A stretch of 64,000 nucleotides of DNA from Flavobacteriales bacterium (GCA_020635855.1 JACJYZ010000002.1:1922001-1986000); one strand, 5' to 3'. Positions 17,814 to 27,133 are shown, numbered from the stretch's first letter. Numbers and translations are program-made. Notes: generated by a model from the letters alone, not told the origin.

Positions 17814-18905
17814 ATGAACAAATCCAGCAAAGCATTTTTAGAGAACTACCTGAACAACGCATCGCCCACCGGCTTTGAATCCGAACTTCCGGGCAGCACG
17901 AAAAGCGGACAACAAATCTGGCTCGATTATATCAAGCCGTTCGTTGACACGTATCAGACAGATGTATATGGTACAGCCGTGGGAGTGATCAATCCCAAAG
18001 CCCCATACAAGGTAGTGATCGAAGCACATGCCGATGAAATTGCATGGTTTGTGAACTACATTTCCGACGACGGGTACATTTTTGTAATTCGTAACGGAGG
18101 ATCGGATCATCAGATCGCTCCTTCCATGCGGGTGAACATCCACACCAAAAAAGGCATTGTGAAAGGCGTGTTCGGATGGCCAGCCATCCACGTACGCCAG
18201 AAGGACAAGGAAGAACCACCGTCGCTGAAAAACATCTTCATCGATTGCGGGTGCAGTTCCAAAGCCGAAGTTGAAAAGCTGGGCATCCATGTGGGCACCG
18301 TCATTACTTTCGAGAACGGCCTCATGGAACTGGGAAAAAACTTTTACACCGGTAGGGCACTCGACAACCGCATCGGCGGTTTCATGATCGCAGAAGTAGC
18401 CCGCATGATTCACGCCAACAAGAAAAAACTTCCGTTCTGTTTGTACGTGGTGAATTCCGTTCAGGAAGAGATCGGACTGCGCGGTGCGGAGATGATCAGC
18501 CGCCGCCTTAAACCCAATGTAGCCATCGTTACGGATGTTACCCACGACACCCAATCACCACCCTATAAAAAGAAAGAAGAAGGGGATATCTCCTGTGGCA
18601 AAGGACCGTCACTCACGGTAGGTCCGGCCGTACACAACAAGCTCCTCAACATGATCATTGATGTTGCGGAAAAGAAAAAGATCCCGTTCCAGCGTGCGGC
18701 AGCCTCACGGAGCACCGGCACAGACACCGATTCCTTTGCTTATTCAGCAGAAGGTGTTCCGTCGGCACTGATTTCCCTTCCACTGAAGTACATGCACACC
18801 ACGGTGGAAACAGTACACAAAGACGACATCGACCACGTGATCCGGTTGATGTACGAAACACTGATCCAACTCAAAGCAGGCCATGATTTCCGTTATATCA
18901 AATAA
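17814..18905 (+). CDS. M42 family metallopeptidase (glutamyl aminopeptidase-like)
   Basis: This 363-residue protein shows the two-metal M42 aminopeptidase motifs: AHADE (His72, Asp74), RALDNRIGG (Asp184), NSVQEEIGLRG (Glu218 and Glu219) and VTDVTHD (Asp241). These are the metal ligands and catalytic residues of the family. M42 enzymes are cytoplasmic, often form large tetrahedral particles, and remove N-terminal residues from peptides. No signal peptide is present. Its last 23 bases overlap the start of an M14 carboxypeptidase gene in another frame, so the two peptidases are probably co-expressed. Confidence 0.93.
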   Translation: MNKSSKAFLENYLNNASPTGFESELPGSTKSGQQIWLDYIKPFVDTYQTDVYGTAVGVINPKAPYKVVIEAHADEIAWFVNYISDDGYIFVIRNGGSDHQIAPSMRVNIHTKKGIVKGVFGWPAIHVRQKDKEEPPSLKNIFIDCGCSSKAEVEKLGIHVGTVITFENGLMELGKNFYTGRALDNRIGGFMIAEVARMIHANKKKLPFCLYVVNSVQEEIGLRGAEMISRRLKPNVAIVTDVTHDTQSPPYKKKEEGDISCGKGPSLTVGPAVHNKLLNMIIDVAEKKKIPFQRAAASRSTGTDTDSFAYSAEGVPSALISLPLKYMHTTVETVHKDDIDHVIRLMYETLIQLKAGHDFRYIK

Positions 18906-20649
18906 AGGCTGGCGAACCACGTGCGTATTTCTCATCTGTAGTTTGATGAGCCGTGCACAAACGCCGGCTTACGAACAAAATCAAACCCTCTCGTATGATG
19001 AGGTCATCACCGCCTACCAGAAACTGGCGGAAAACAACCCGATGGCCTTCCTCTTCACCTACGGCACCACCGATGCAGGCAAACCCCTGCACATGTTGCT
19101 GATTTCAAAGGACGGGGATGTGGATCCTGTTTCACTCCGCAAACGCGACAAACGCATCATCCTTATCAACAATGGCATCCACCCGGGTGAACCCTGTGGC
19201 GTGGATGCCAGTCTGCAATTCGCCACCGACCTGCTCGCAAGAAAGCTGCCCCAGCTCTACCTTGACAACACGGTGATCTGCATCATCCCTGCCTATAACA
19301 TCGGCGGCATGATGAACCGGAACAGCGTAACGCGTGTCAATCAGAACGGACCGGAAACGTACGGCTTCCGCGGCAATGCAAAAGACCTCGACCTGAACCG
19401 CGACTTCATCAAATGCGACAGCCGCAATGCCCGTGCCTTCGCCGAGATCTACCATACCTGGCGGCCGGATATCTTCATCGATACACATACCTCCGACGGT
19501 GCCGATTACAGCTACAGCATGACCCTCATCGCGACCCAACCCAACAAAATCAATCCGCTGATAGGGCAATACATGAAAGACAACATGCTGCCCGCACTGT
19601 ACAAAGGCATGGCGGATGACGGGTATGAAATGACACCTTACGTGGACATGAAAGGGGACACGCCTGACAACGGACTGGTGGCTTTCCTGGAAACACCGCG
19701 CTATTCAACCGGGTATACGGCCCTGTTCCACACCATCGGCTTCATCACGGAGGCGCATATGCTGAAACCTTATCCTGTCCGCGTAAAGGCAACCTATCAC
19801 TTCCTTACTAACGTTTTGAAGTATAGCTATGAGAATTGTGAATACCTGGGCAAAATCAGGGGCATTGCCTTGCAGGACGGAAGAACACAAAAAGATTTCG
19901 GCCTGCGCTGGGAACTGGATACAACCCAAACCGAAACCATTACTTTCAAGGGATATACCGCCGCCTACAAACCCAGTGAAGTAACAGGGAAGGACAGGCT
20001 CTATTATGACCGCAACCAACCTTACGAAAAACAGATTCCATATTACAACAAATACAAGGTCACCGCAAAGGTCACAGCACCGGTAGCCTACATCATTCCC
20101 CAGGCATGGCGGGAAGTGATCGAGCTTTTGAAAATGAATAAGATCATGATGCACCGGGTCACCAAAGACACGGTCATGCAGCTGAGCGCATATCACATCG
20201 ATGGGTACGAGACGGTCCATCACCCCTATGAAGGGCACTACCTGCATTATGACATCAAGGTGAGCAAGGACGCACAACCCATACAGCTTCGCAAAGACGA
20301 CATGGTCGTATATGTGAACCAAACCAAGAACCGCTTCATCGTGGAAACCCTTGAACCGAATGCCCCGGACAGCTACTTTGCCTGGAACTTTTTTGACAAT
20401 GTATTGATGCAGAAGGAATGGTTTTCTCCTTATCTGTTCGAAGATGAAGCGGCAGAAATGCTGAAGAACGACCCCGCCCTGAAACAACAGTTCGACCTGA
20501 AAAAGATCGAAGACGATTCATTTGCGGAGAACCCGCGGGAGCAATTGTACTGGGTGTACGCCCACTCCGTTCATTACGAAAAAGAACACAACCGCTACCC
20601 GGTTTTTCGGTTAGACAGGGATGTTCCCATGCCCGTCAAACTGGATTGA
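18883..20649 (+). CDS. M14 family zinc carboxypeptidase, secreted
   Basis: The 588-residue protein has a signal peptide (about residues 1-26, ending SRAQ) and an M14 peptidase domain. Zinc-binding HPGE (His100, Glu103) lies in INNGIHPGEPCGV, the substrate-binding LDLNRDF follows at about 169-175, and the third zinc ligand is His202 in IDTHTSDGADY. A Glu in FITEAHML is a candidate catalytic base. A C-terminal part of some 250 residues has no recognised motif. It starts inside the end of the M42 gene, which fits a peptide-degradation pair with one enzyme outside and one inside the cell. Confidence 0.92.
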   Translation: MISVISNKGWRTTCVFLICSLMSRAQTPAYEQNQTLSYDEVITAYQKLAENNPMAFLFTYGTTDAGKPLHMLLISKDGDVDPVSLRKRDKRIILINNGIHPGEPCGVDASLQFATDLLARKLPQLYLDNTVICIIPAYNIGGMMNRNSVTRVNQNGPETYGFRGNAKDLDLNRDFIKCDSRNARAFAEIYHTWRPDIFIDTHTSDGADYSYSMTLIATQPNKINPLIGQYMKDNMLPALYKGMADDGYEMTPYVDMKGDTPDNGLVAFLETPRYSTGYTALFHTIGFITEAHMLKPYPVRVKATYHFLTNVLKYSYENCEYLGKIRGIALQDGRTQKDFGLRWELDTTQTETITFKGYTAAYKPSEVTGKDRLYYDRNQPYEKQIPYYNKYKVTAKVTAPVAYIIPQAWREVIELLKMNKIMMHRVTKDTVMQLSAYHIDGYETVHHPYEGHYLHYDIKVSKDAQPIQLRKDDMVVYVNQTKNRFIVETLEPNAPDSYFAWNFFDNVLMQKEWFSPYLFEDEAAEMLKNDPALKQQFDLKKIEDDSFAENPREQLYWVYAHSVHYEKEHNRYPVFRLDRDVPMPVKLD

Positions 20650-20656
20650 TTGCCGC

Positions 20657-21265
20657 ATGCCTGGCACATGGCCACATATCAAAACAGGCACTTTCATCGC
20701 ATGGTTGACGACATGTGTGTGCATTGCGAACGGTTGTAGAAAGACTGACCCGGATCCTGATGCGCTGCCCAACAACACCATCCAGACCATCTTCACCGAC
20801 GAGTTCGACCCATCCAATAACACCATTCTGAACCATTGGCAATACACCCGGTTGCCCTTCGACAGCACTTATCAGCAACCCAACCAACTGATTCCCGAAG
20901 GGCATTTCGGTTCATGGTCGTTCTACATAGGGCACCTGGACACAGCGGCCTACGAAGGCATGCACACCCGTTTCCCGGCTACATTCAACCGCACAGACAG
21001 CCTGACACCGGGCACGTATAAAGTGATCACGTGGCTGCAATGTCAGCATTTCGCACAATGCCGCATCCGCCTGAAACTGAGCAACGGTATTGACTCCTCC
21101 TACAAAGACACCGTTGTGACCAATGCGGCCTGGGAAAGCCACAGCCTTGTACACAGCCTGAGCTCTTCCGCGAAGATCAGCGCCTTCATCGAACTCACCC
21201 CGGTTGATACCGCTTCGAACAGTCGCATCCTGGTCGACTACGTTCAGCTACAGCGCATCGAATGA
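20657..21265 (+). CDS. lipoprotein of unknown function
   Basis: From ATG 20657 the product is 202 residues with a lipoprotein signal: a hydrophobic stretch (about residues 9-21) ends in CIANGC, giving a lipid-anchored Cys at about residue 22. The mature part resembles a small jelly-roll of the carbohydrate-binding or gliding-lipoprotein kind (TFIDEF-like opening, GSWSFYIGH, ends in SRILVDYVQLQRIE), but I cannot name a family. An ATG at 20621 in the same frame would overlap the M14 gene. The stop overlaps the AraC start (ATGA), an unusual coupling of a surface protein to a regulator. Confidence 0.65.
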   Translation: MPGTWPHIKTGTFIAWLTTCVCIANGCRKTDPDPDALPNNTIQTIFTDEFDPSNNTILNHWQYTRLPFDSTYQQPNQLIPEGHFGSWSFYIGHLDTAAYEGMHTRFPATFNRTDSLTPGTYKVITWLQCQHFAQCRIRLKLSNGIDSSYKDTVVTNAAWESHSLVHSLSSSAKISAFIELTPVDTASNSRILVDYVQLQRIE

Positions 21266-22161
21266 TCGCCCGGGATTTTGCTCCGCAAGACGTATTGCTC
21301 ATGCTCCGGAACCGGGCGGAAAGCGAACACCGGAACGAGATCACCTGGCCCAACCTGGTCGTACATACATCCACAAAAGGATTTCAAAAAGAACTGACAG
21401 AAACATCCCTGTCCATTTTCTGTAATATCACCGGAAATGCACAGGCTTACCTCGGAAAAAGAATGTACCGCATCTGCGATGCGTCATTGCTGGTGGTTAA
21501 CCCCTATAATCATATGGATTACAGATTGGGTACCGAGGAAACCGCGGAGGTATGCAACGTACATTTCAACCACGCATTCATTTCGCAATGTGTACCGGCC
21601 CTGATATGCAGCGATCAAACATTGCTGGAAGATCCTGAATTCACGGTACCGGTGCCGGACTTCAAACAGGAATTACATTTTCAATCTGATACGTGGAAGG
21701 CAATGAAATCACTCCTGATGAAAGAGCCGGACAACCCCTACGGCTGGATGCAAACACTGGCATATCTGCTTACTTTGCATCGGGACACGGCCCGGGCCAT
21801 CCGGCGAATTCCTGCAGAAAGCAGAGCAATACGCAATGAACTGTACGACCGGATATCCAAAGCAAGGGATTACATTTATGGTCATTACCACGCCGCTTTA
21901 TCGCTTGACGTTCTATGCCGGATAGCAGGAATGTCAAAATTTCATTTTTTGCGGGTATTCAGGGAATGTTGCGGCATGACACCCTATGCTTTTATCCGTT
22001 GGATCCGGCTTTACAAAGCACGTGAATTGCTGAAAACATCGCGACTAACCATCGAAGAAATCGCCTGGCAAGTGGGGTTCTCGGAAGGCACTTCCATGCA
22101 AACCGCCTTCAAGGCGGCATTCGGTATCACACCCGGTCATTTCCGCAAGCATCCGTTTTAG
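21262..22161 (+). CDS. AraC family transcriptional regulator
   Basis: This 299-residue protein has an N-terminal cupin-like effector region (about residues 20-160, with NPYNHMDYRLG) and a C-terminal double helix-turn-helix of the AraC type (about residues 200-298): LSLDVLCRIAGMSKFHFLRVF for the first motif and LTIEEIAWQVGFSEGTSMQTA with ITPGHFRK for the second. The start sits in an ATGA overlap with the upstream lipoprotein gene. A DUF1330-like gene follows 54 bases later and may be a target, but no operator could be identified. Confidence 0.9.
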   Translation: MIARDFAPQDVLLMLRNRAESEHRNEITWPNLVVHTSTKGFQKELTETSLSIFCNITGNAQAYLGKRMYRICDASLLVVNPYNHMDYRLGTEETAEVCNVHFNHAFISQCVPALICSDQTLLEDPEFTVPVPDFKQELHFQSDTWKAMKSLLMKEPDNPYGWMQTLAYLLTLHRDTARAIRRIPAESRAIRNELYDRISKARDYIYGHYHAALSLDVLCRIAGMSKFHFLRVFRECCGMTPYAFIRWIRLYKARELLKTSRLTIEEIAWQVGFSEGTSMQTAFKAAFGITPGHFRKHPF

Positions 22162-22215
22162 CAATTTTGAAAAGGAATCCGGCATGACTTCCGGTGCACT
22201 TTTGTACCAAAAACC

Positions 22216-22512
22216 ATGACCACTTCTGTATTCATGATTGTCATCGCCTCCATCAATGAAGGCGAAGAAAAAGCACTGAACACATACCTTCAAGGCCTGA
22301 TAAAACTTTACGACAATGTATCGGCACGGGTGATGCACAATTATCACATCACCTCCCGAATGGTGGGTGAAAATCCCGTAGACATGGTCTCTGTCATTGC
22401 ATTCCCCAACCGAGAGGCCATCGCAGAAGTTTACGACAGCGAGGAATACCAGGTACTTATTCGGTTTCGTGACCAGGCCTTTCGGAGACTGGAGGTATTG
22501 CTGTCAGCCTAA
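22216..22512 (+). CDS. DUF1330-like small protein
   Basis: This 98-residue protein resembles the dimeric ferredoxin-fold DUF1330 or antibiotic-biosynthesis-monooxygenase-like group: VFMIVIASINEGE at the start, then MVSVIAFPNREAIAEVYDSEEYQVL near residue 58, which fits the pattern of a strand, a helix and the conserved F/Y-S-x-x-Y stretch before a C-terminal helix. Small proteins of this kind often bind or convert small organic molecules, but no activity can be assigned. It is probably expressed with the AraC gene. Confidence 0.7.
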   Translation: MTTSVFMIVIASINEGEEKALNTYLQGLIKLYDNVSARVMHNYHITSRMVGENPVDMVSVIAFPNREAIAEVYDSEEYQVLIRFRDQAFRRLEVLLSA

Positions 22513-22534
22513 TTCTTCCAGATAATGATAGGGC

Positions 22535-22565
22535 TTGTATGGAACCGGAAGAAAGATGAACTTTG
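22535..22565 (+). promoter_or_regulatory. promoter for small membrane protein gene
   Basis: TTG at 22535-22537 is 20 bases from GAACTTTG at 22558-22565, one mismatch from TAnnTTTG. It lies 21 bases before the ATG at 22587. Confidence 0.5.
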
Positions 22566-22586
22566 CATAACCTCCATTGATTTCTT

Positions 22587-22934
22587 ATGCAGTCATCCAA
22601 CGCCAAACGAAACCGCCTGAGCCGTTTCTCAACCGCGATCAGCGCTGTGCTATATGGCATTCTCGCACTGGAATTCTACAACCGCAATCACATTCCCATG
22701 GCCGCATTAATGGCCTTTGCTGCCATGTGCAATGTGGTGGTGATGCGCATACAAGTAAACTTGCCATTGCTGTCGGGTATTATCTCCAATACCATGAATT
22801 CCCTTGCTGCAGCCGGCATGGCCTATCACCTCTACCAAGAAGGCGGACGGTATCCGTTGTGGATCGCCATCACCCTGGCCTACCTGACGGCAACCGTTGT
22901 ATTTGTTCGCAAGAAAAACAAGGCGGTCTCCTGA
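22587..22934 (+). CDS. small integral membrane protein
   Basis: This 115-residue protein has a basic N-terminus and about four hydrophobic segments (residues 17-30, 36-52, 59-78 and 87-108), ending in a basic RKKNKAVS tail, so the C-terminus probably faces the cytoplasm. I do not recognise the family. It has its own promoter and is separated by 72 bases from the pentapeptide-repeat gene downstream. Confidence 0.65.
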   Translation: MQSSNAKRNRLSRFSTAISAVLYGILALEFYNRNHIPMAALMAFAAMCNVVVMRIQVNLPLLSGIISNTMNSLAAAGMAYHLYQEGGRYPLWIAITLAYLTATVVFVRKKNKAVS

Positions 22935-23006
22935 ACACCGGACGACATCGTTGTGTTTCATAAAAAAAACCGCCAATTTTGAATCCGCCGGTTCAAATAC
23001 GCTCTT

Positions 23007-23594
23007 ATGAAAGCCAACACATCAGATACTTACTTCGAAGGCCGGGTCTTCACCGGAAAAGACCTGAGTGAACAGCCACTGGCAAGCGGTGAATATGAAA
23101 ACTGCCGTTTCACGGGAGGCAACCTGAGCGAGTCCGACCTATCCGGCATAACCTTTACTTCCTGCCGGTTCGAAGGGTGCGACCTGAGCATGGCAAAATT
23201 GAGGAACACCGCCATCCGGGAAACAACTTTTGTTGAGTGCAAGCTGCTGGGATTGCACTTCGAAGATTGCAATCCGTTTTTGTTCGGCGCCAACTTCACA
23301 TCCTGCGACCTGAGCATGGCTTCCTTTTTTCGTTGCAAACTCAAGGGTGCATCCCTGATCAACTGCAGGCTTCACGAGGTCGACTTCACCGAGGCTGACC
23401 TCCAGACCGTCATATTCAAAGGCAGTGATTTGTCAGGCGCCACTTTTGACACGACCAATCTTTCCGGCGCCGACTTTAGCGACGCCATAGGCTATATCAT
23501 AGATCCAGTTAAAAACAAAATTGCCAAAGCCAGATTTTCATCCGACGGCCTGGCCGGATTGCTGACAGGGTTTAAGATTGTGGTGGAAGGGTGA
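23007..23594 (+). CDS. pentapeptide repeat protein
   Basis: This 195-residue protein is made almost wholly of A(D/N)LXX-like pentapeptide repeats (for example CRFTGGNLSESDLSGITF, GCDLSMAKL, ADLQTVIF, GSDLSGATF, TNLSGADFSDA), which would form a right-handed beta-helix. Many central positions are Phe or Leu, and Cys is frequent. Its size and lack of a signal peptide are those of the Qnr/MfpA group, which mimic DNA and protect gyrase, but most such proteins have no known role, so quinolone protection is not claimed. There is a break of one or two coils near the middle. Confidence 0.88.
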   Translation: MKANTSDTYFEGRVFTGKDLSEQPLASGEYENCRFTGGNLSESDLSGITFTSCRFEGCDLSMAKLRNTAIRETTFVECKLLGLHFEDCNPFLFGANFTSCDLSMASFFRCKLKGASLINCRLHEVDFTEADLQTVIFKGSDLSGATFDTTNLSGADFSDAIGYIIDPVKNKIAKARFSSDGLAGLLTGFKIVVEG

Positions 23595-23600
23595 GGTATA

Positions 23601-23635
23601 ATTAGAAATTAGGAATTAGGAATTAGGAATTTAGG
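23601..23635 (+). repeat. short tandem array of 7-base units (ATTAGGA)
   Basis: Five consecutive 7-base units: ATTAGAA, three exact ATTAGGA, then ATTTAGG. It fills the gap between two convergent genes (pentapeptide repeat and the secreted protein at 23636). Together with the arrays at 17429, 17722 and 25303 it shows the same period of seven with a different unit. Confidence 0.8.
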
Positions 23636-24979
23636 TCACTGCGATGCATCCCAACGAATACTGCGGAGGAAAGTTCTCAGCTCCTCCACGTTGGTCGTCT
23701 TCATGGCAAGGTCTGTTACTTCCCGGTCAGTGCCAACCGTTACCGGTTGCACACCCCATTGTACCCGATGATCAGGCAGGATACTGTAAACCACTACAAC
23801 AGCGGATTTGCCTTTGGGGATGCCGGAAAACTTCACCTGCGTATGGGAGTTATCGAAATAGTAACCTGGCATTACCCCTTTCAGATCGGCGAATACAATT
23901 CTTGCCACCACCTTGTCGGATTTATCCAGGTTAACCAACAGATCAACCGGATCAGGCTCATCTACGAACCTGTCGCAGTTAATAAAATCCAGCCGGGTGC
24001 TTTTCAAAACGTAGCAGTCATTGACTGATTCCATCACTTCTGATTCGAACCCACCCTGATCTTTGCCGGCTCCTTCAGCAACCAATACCTGATCGGCAAA
24101 TTCATCCCTCACAAGATCACCCGTTCTTTGAAAACCTACCGGTAACTTTCCCTGTGCCTTCCAATTCTCTAATCCGTGTTTCTTTTCTCCATAAAAGACC
24201 TGCATTCTTCCATCCAACCGATCCGCGGGAATTTTAAGGGTGATGGAACGTGCCAGTTCCAATCTGCGATCGCCACACCATGCTTCCATATGCACCATAC
24301 CTGCGGTTTCCAGAATCGCACGATCGGCATGCGTGGTCATCCCGCCCATCACAATCTGCTCAGGTGTATAAAACTCCCATAGCTTCAGGGTCACCAGGTC
24401 GCATACTGAATCTTCATCCAGCCTGAAAGCATGCTCGCGGAAAATCACGTGAGTTCCGTTCCTGCCGATCACAAGGGCCGATTGATTCGGGTCCAGCGTA
24501 AAGACTTGTGCATCATCCTGCGGCAAGCTGTCGGTGACACCGGTATACAGGAAGAGGTCATCTGATTTGGTCAGCACCAGCTGGCTGATGCCGCTGCTGG
24601 CGGTAGCAAACTGACGGTAAGATGCATTGGATGCGGATGCCGGATTGTTGCTGCAGGAGAATGGCACGGTGGTTACCATCACCTGGTTGGGGGTAAGCTG
24701 CATCACATCATCGCAGTATTCTACGAGCATGGTGGATCGTGCCCGCGCCAGGGAAGCTTGCTGTTGTAAGGACAGCTGGCGTTTTTCTTTTTTCAGCAAG
24801 AGGTCGAATACGACCTCCTCCCCATTGGTAAGTTGCCTGAAGGCGGATGTGACCTGACGTTGGACATCGGCATTCGGGCGGGCATCACGAAGGTGATAGT
24901 TGAGCTGCTCCTGCGCATACAGCATACTTGGCAAAAGCAACAAAAGGAGGTAGCGTATCATAGGAAGGCTTTTATGCAT
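23636..24979 (-). CDS. secreted protein of unknown function
   Basis: From the ATG at 24979 the product is 447 residues with a clear signal peptide (MIRYLLLLLLPSMLYAQ after a short MHKSLP lead). The N-terminal mature part is helical (about residues 30-75). The rest looks beta-rich, with several Asp-rich turns, and contains the segment VTDSLPQDDAQVFTLDPNQ and a Cys-containing part (CYVLKSTRLDFINCDRF). I do not recognise a family or a sorting domain. Frame upstream of 24979 is open for 276 bases more, but that stretch has no coding character and would bury the signal peptide. Confidence 0.65.
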   Translation of the reverse strand: MHKSLPMIRYLLLLLLPSMLYAQEQLNYHLRDARPNADVQRQVTSAFRQLTNGEEVVFDLLLKKEKRQLSLQQQASLARARSTMLVEYCDDVMQLTPNQVMVTTVPFSCSNNPASASNASYRQFATASSGISQLVLTKSDDLFLYTGVTDSLPQDDAQVFTLDPNQSALVIGRNGTHVIFREHAFRLDEDSVCDLVTLKLWEFYTPEQIVMGGMTTHADRAILETAGMVHMEAWCGDRRLELARSITLKIPADRLDGRMQVFYGEKKHGLENWKAQGKLPVGFQRTGDLVRDEFADQVLVAEGAGKDQGGFESEVMESVNDCYVLKSTRLDFINCDRFVDEPDPVDLLVNLDKSDKVVARIVFADLKGVMPGYYFDNSHTQVKFSGIPKGKSAVVVVYSILPDHRVQWGVQPVTVGTDREVTDLAMKTTNVEELRTFLRSIRWDASQ

Positions 24980-25302
24980 AACGGAGAAAAAAGGAAAAGA
25001 CACAGGGGTGTAAAAGTCGCAAGTTGGTAGGAGAAACAATGACTTTGACAACAGAAGGTTTGTGGTTTGTTTAAGCCCGGCAGAAATGACCTGACATACA
25101 TTTGCCAAGTACAGACTCACGACTGATACCCAACCAATCACCACCATTCTTCGCCTGGGAAAGTTCATACATAAGATTCTCTCCTTCCATATGAATAAAC
25201 GCCTTAACTTGAACCCGGGCGGGTACATTGGTGTACCGCATCGCGAGCGTCGCAATTTTTATGCTGCATGCATTTCAACTCCTCCATTGTTTATGTATGT
25301 GA

Positions 25303-25337
25303 CAAACCAGAAACTACAAACTGCAAACCACAGACTA
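25303..25337 (+). repeat. degenerate tandem array of 7-base units (CAAACCA)
   Basis: Five consecutive units: CAAACCA, GAAACTA, CAAACTG, CAAACCA, CAGACTA, ending 7 bases before the ATG of the GNAT gene. The rest of the gap 24980-25344 holds nothing I can identify. Confidence 0.6.
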
Positions 25338-25344
25338 TCTCGGC

Positions 25345-25896
25345 ATGACAACATCACCCGCACACCTTCACGTTCGCGAACTCACAGAAACCGACCTCCC
25401 TCTGTTGCTTGATTACTGGTTTAAGAATGACGATGCCTTCCTTGAAGGCATGGGCGTTGATCTGGCGAAGATGCCCACCCGGGAAGAATTCTCGAACATG
25501 TTGCAGTCTCAGTTGCAACTGCCGGTAGAGGTACGCCGATCATTTGCCCTGATCTGGGAAGCAGACGGACAACCGGTGGGGCATTCCAACACCAACCCCA
25601 CCCGCTTTGGCGAAGATGCCTATATGCACCTTCATCTGTGGAAGAGCAACATCCGCAGACAAGGTCTTGGGGCAGAACTGGTACGTCTTTCTCTGTCGCA
25701 TTATTTCAAAAAGCTGAACCTCAAAACCCTGTACAGTGAACCCTATGCACTGAACCCGGCGCCACACTGCGTGCTGGAGAAAGTGGGGTTTCGATTTGTG
25801 AAGGAATACGTGACTACACCCGGTTTCATCAACTTCGAACAACCGGTAAAAAGATGGGAATTGACACGGAAAGCGTGGAGCGAGCTGAACGCTTGA
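25345..25896 (+). CDS. GNAT family N-acetyltransferase
   Basis: This 183-residue protein fits the GNAT fold: HLHLWKSNIRRQGLGAELVRLSL near residue 92-114 carries the acetyl-CoA binding R/Q-x-x-G-x-G/A loop (RRQGLGAE), and HCVLEKVGFRFVKEY near residue 141 is the typical C-terminal strand pair. The N-terminus LHVRELTETDLPLLLDYW is the usual first strand and helix. It transfers acetyl groups from acetyl-CoA to an amine; the substrate is unknown. It is convergent with the YHYH gene, with only one base between the stops. Confidence 0.88.
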   Translation: MTTSPAHLHVRELTETDLPLLLDYWFKNDDAFLEGMGVDLAKMPTREEFSNMLQSQLQLPVEVRRSFALIWEADGQPVGHSNTNPTRFGEDAYMHLHLWKSNIRRQGLGAELVRLSLSHYFKKLNLKTLYSEPYALNPAPHCVLEKVGFRFVKEYVTTPGFINFEQPVKRWELTRKAWSELNA

Positions 25897-25897
25897 A

Positions 25898-27133
25898 TCA
25901 CTCCAATACAAATTTCCTGGTAGCTACTTCCTGCCCGGCGATCATCCTGGCAAAATAAATCCCCTGCCCGAATTCGGAGAGATCAAAGGAATACTGAACG
26001 GTGGGCTGCAGGTTGGTGCGGCTGAGCACAACCTGTCCTACGCTGTTCACCAGCTCAAAAGTGATGTTGTTGGGCATGTTCCTCTCCACGTAAATGTTCA
26101 GCATGTTCCGGGTTGGGTTGGGGAAAAGTCCCCACTTTAGCCGGCCGGTTGGTTCGGTAACCGAGGACGTACCTGTGTAGGTGATCACCGTTTCGTTGAT
26201 GCTGTTGTGGCCGCTACCCGGACCTGTATTTCCGGTCTGAACGGTTCCATAGTAGGTTGGCCCGATGAGGTAGGGATATTCAGCCACCAGGTCGCTGTCG
26301 AGTGTCACGAAGTAACAATACATGCCGTCCGGATACTCGGGCGTCACGCAGTATCTGCCGTTATGTTCATCCAGGTCGCCGCTGCCGTCTATGTATTCAA
26401 AATCCTGAACGTAATACCCGAGCGGATAGGTGGTGGAAACATCCGGTCCGGTTGAGGAGGCTGTGCTGCCATCAGGCAAGGTGTTTCGCTTGGTGATATT
26501 CCGCTTGGCATAGCTGCTCTGCATTCGCTTGATGCCGCCTGTACCATTGGCATTGGCATAGGCAAAAGCACCATATACAGGAAATCCGTCGAAAGCGTAT
26601 CCGATGATCGGTGAATGTTCGGTTGTCAGGCTATCGTCATACAGACATGTAGGATTCAGGTGGTGATGGTATTCACCGTTTCCCGCGGGGTGCCCGAGGC
26701 AATCATCAAACGACGGTCCTTCCACGATGATCGCGTTCTGGTACCACACATTCTGATTTTTATAACTCATGGCGTCTTTCGGATTGAAGATCGACACGCC
26801 ATTGCTGAACACACCGATATGTCCCAATCCGGTTTGAATGGGCGTGCCCGTGTTCTTGGCCGGATGTCGGGTGATTTTGAAAACGAAATTCTGGTTGGCC
26901 GGTGTATTGGGGTTTCCGGCCCACGGTCCTATGTCATATCCCGGGATGCATGTGGCGCTCACATATACATTGTTGTCGGAATACTGCACCTGTTGGATGT
27001 TAGACGGAATGCCGTTGTAACCTGTGGCATTGGTGGTGTTAATGATCCATGAATAAACCTCGGGCCCGATCTGGGCGGATGCGAAGCAGCATTGAATACC
27101 CAACAGGGTTAAGAGTAGAAAACGTTTTTGCAT
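25898..27133 (-). CDS. YHYH domain protein with T9SS type A sorting domain
   Basis: This 411-residue protein has a signal peptide (about residues 1-20, ending FASAQ), a YHYH-type domain containing GNGEYHHHLNPTCLYDDS and AFDGFPVYGAF, and a C-terminal type A sorting domain (about residues 335-411) with the WGLFPNPTRNMLNIY opening and a final RKFVLE strand. The sorting domain marks it for export and cell-surface attachment by the type IX secretion system. The function of YHYH proteins is not established; the histidine-rich motif suggests metal binding (inference). Confidence 0.88.
   Translation of the reverse strand: MQKRFLLLTLLGIQCCFASAQIGPEVYSWIINTTNATGYNGIPSNIQQVQYSDNNVYVSATCIPGYDIGPWAGNPNTPANQNFVFKITRHPAKNTGTPIQTGLGHIGVFSNGVSIFNPKDAMSYKNQNVWYQNAIIVEGPSFDDCLGHPAGNGEYHHHLNPTCLYDDSLTTEHSPIIGYAFDGFPVYGAFAYANANGTGGIKRMQSSYAKRNITKRNTLPDGSTASSTGPDVSTTYPLGYYVQDFEYIDGSGDLDEHNGRYCVTPEYPDGMYCYFVTLDSDLVAEYPYLIGPTYYGTVQTGNTGPGSGHNSINETVITYTGTSSVTEPTGRLKWGLFPNPTRNMLNIYVERNMPNNITFELVNSVGQVVLSRTNLQPTVQYSFDLSEFGQGIYFARMIAGQEVATRKFVLE

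Noticed and set aside
24980..25255. N-terminal extension of the secreted protein gene at 23636
   Set aside because: The extension has no coding character, and the signal peptide begins at 24979.
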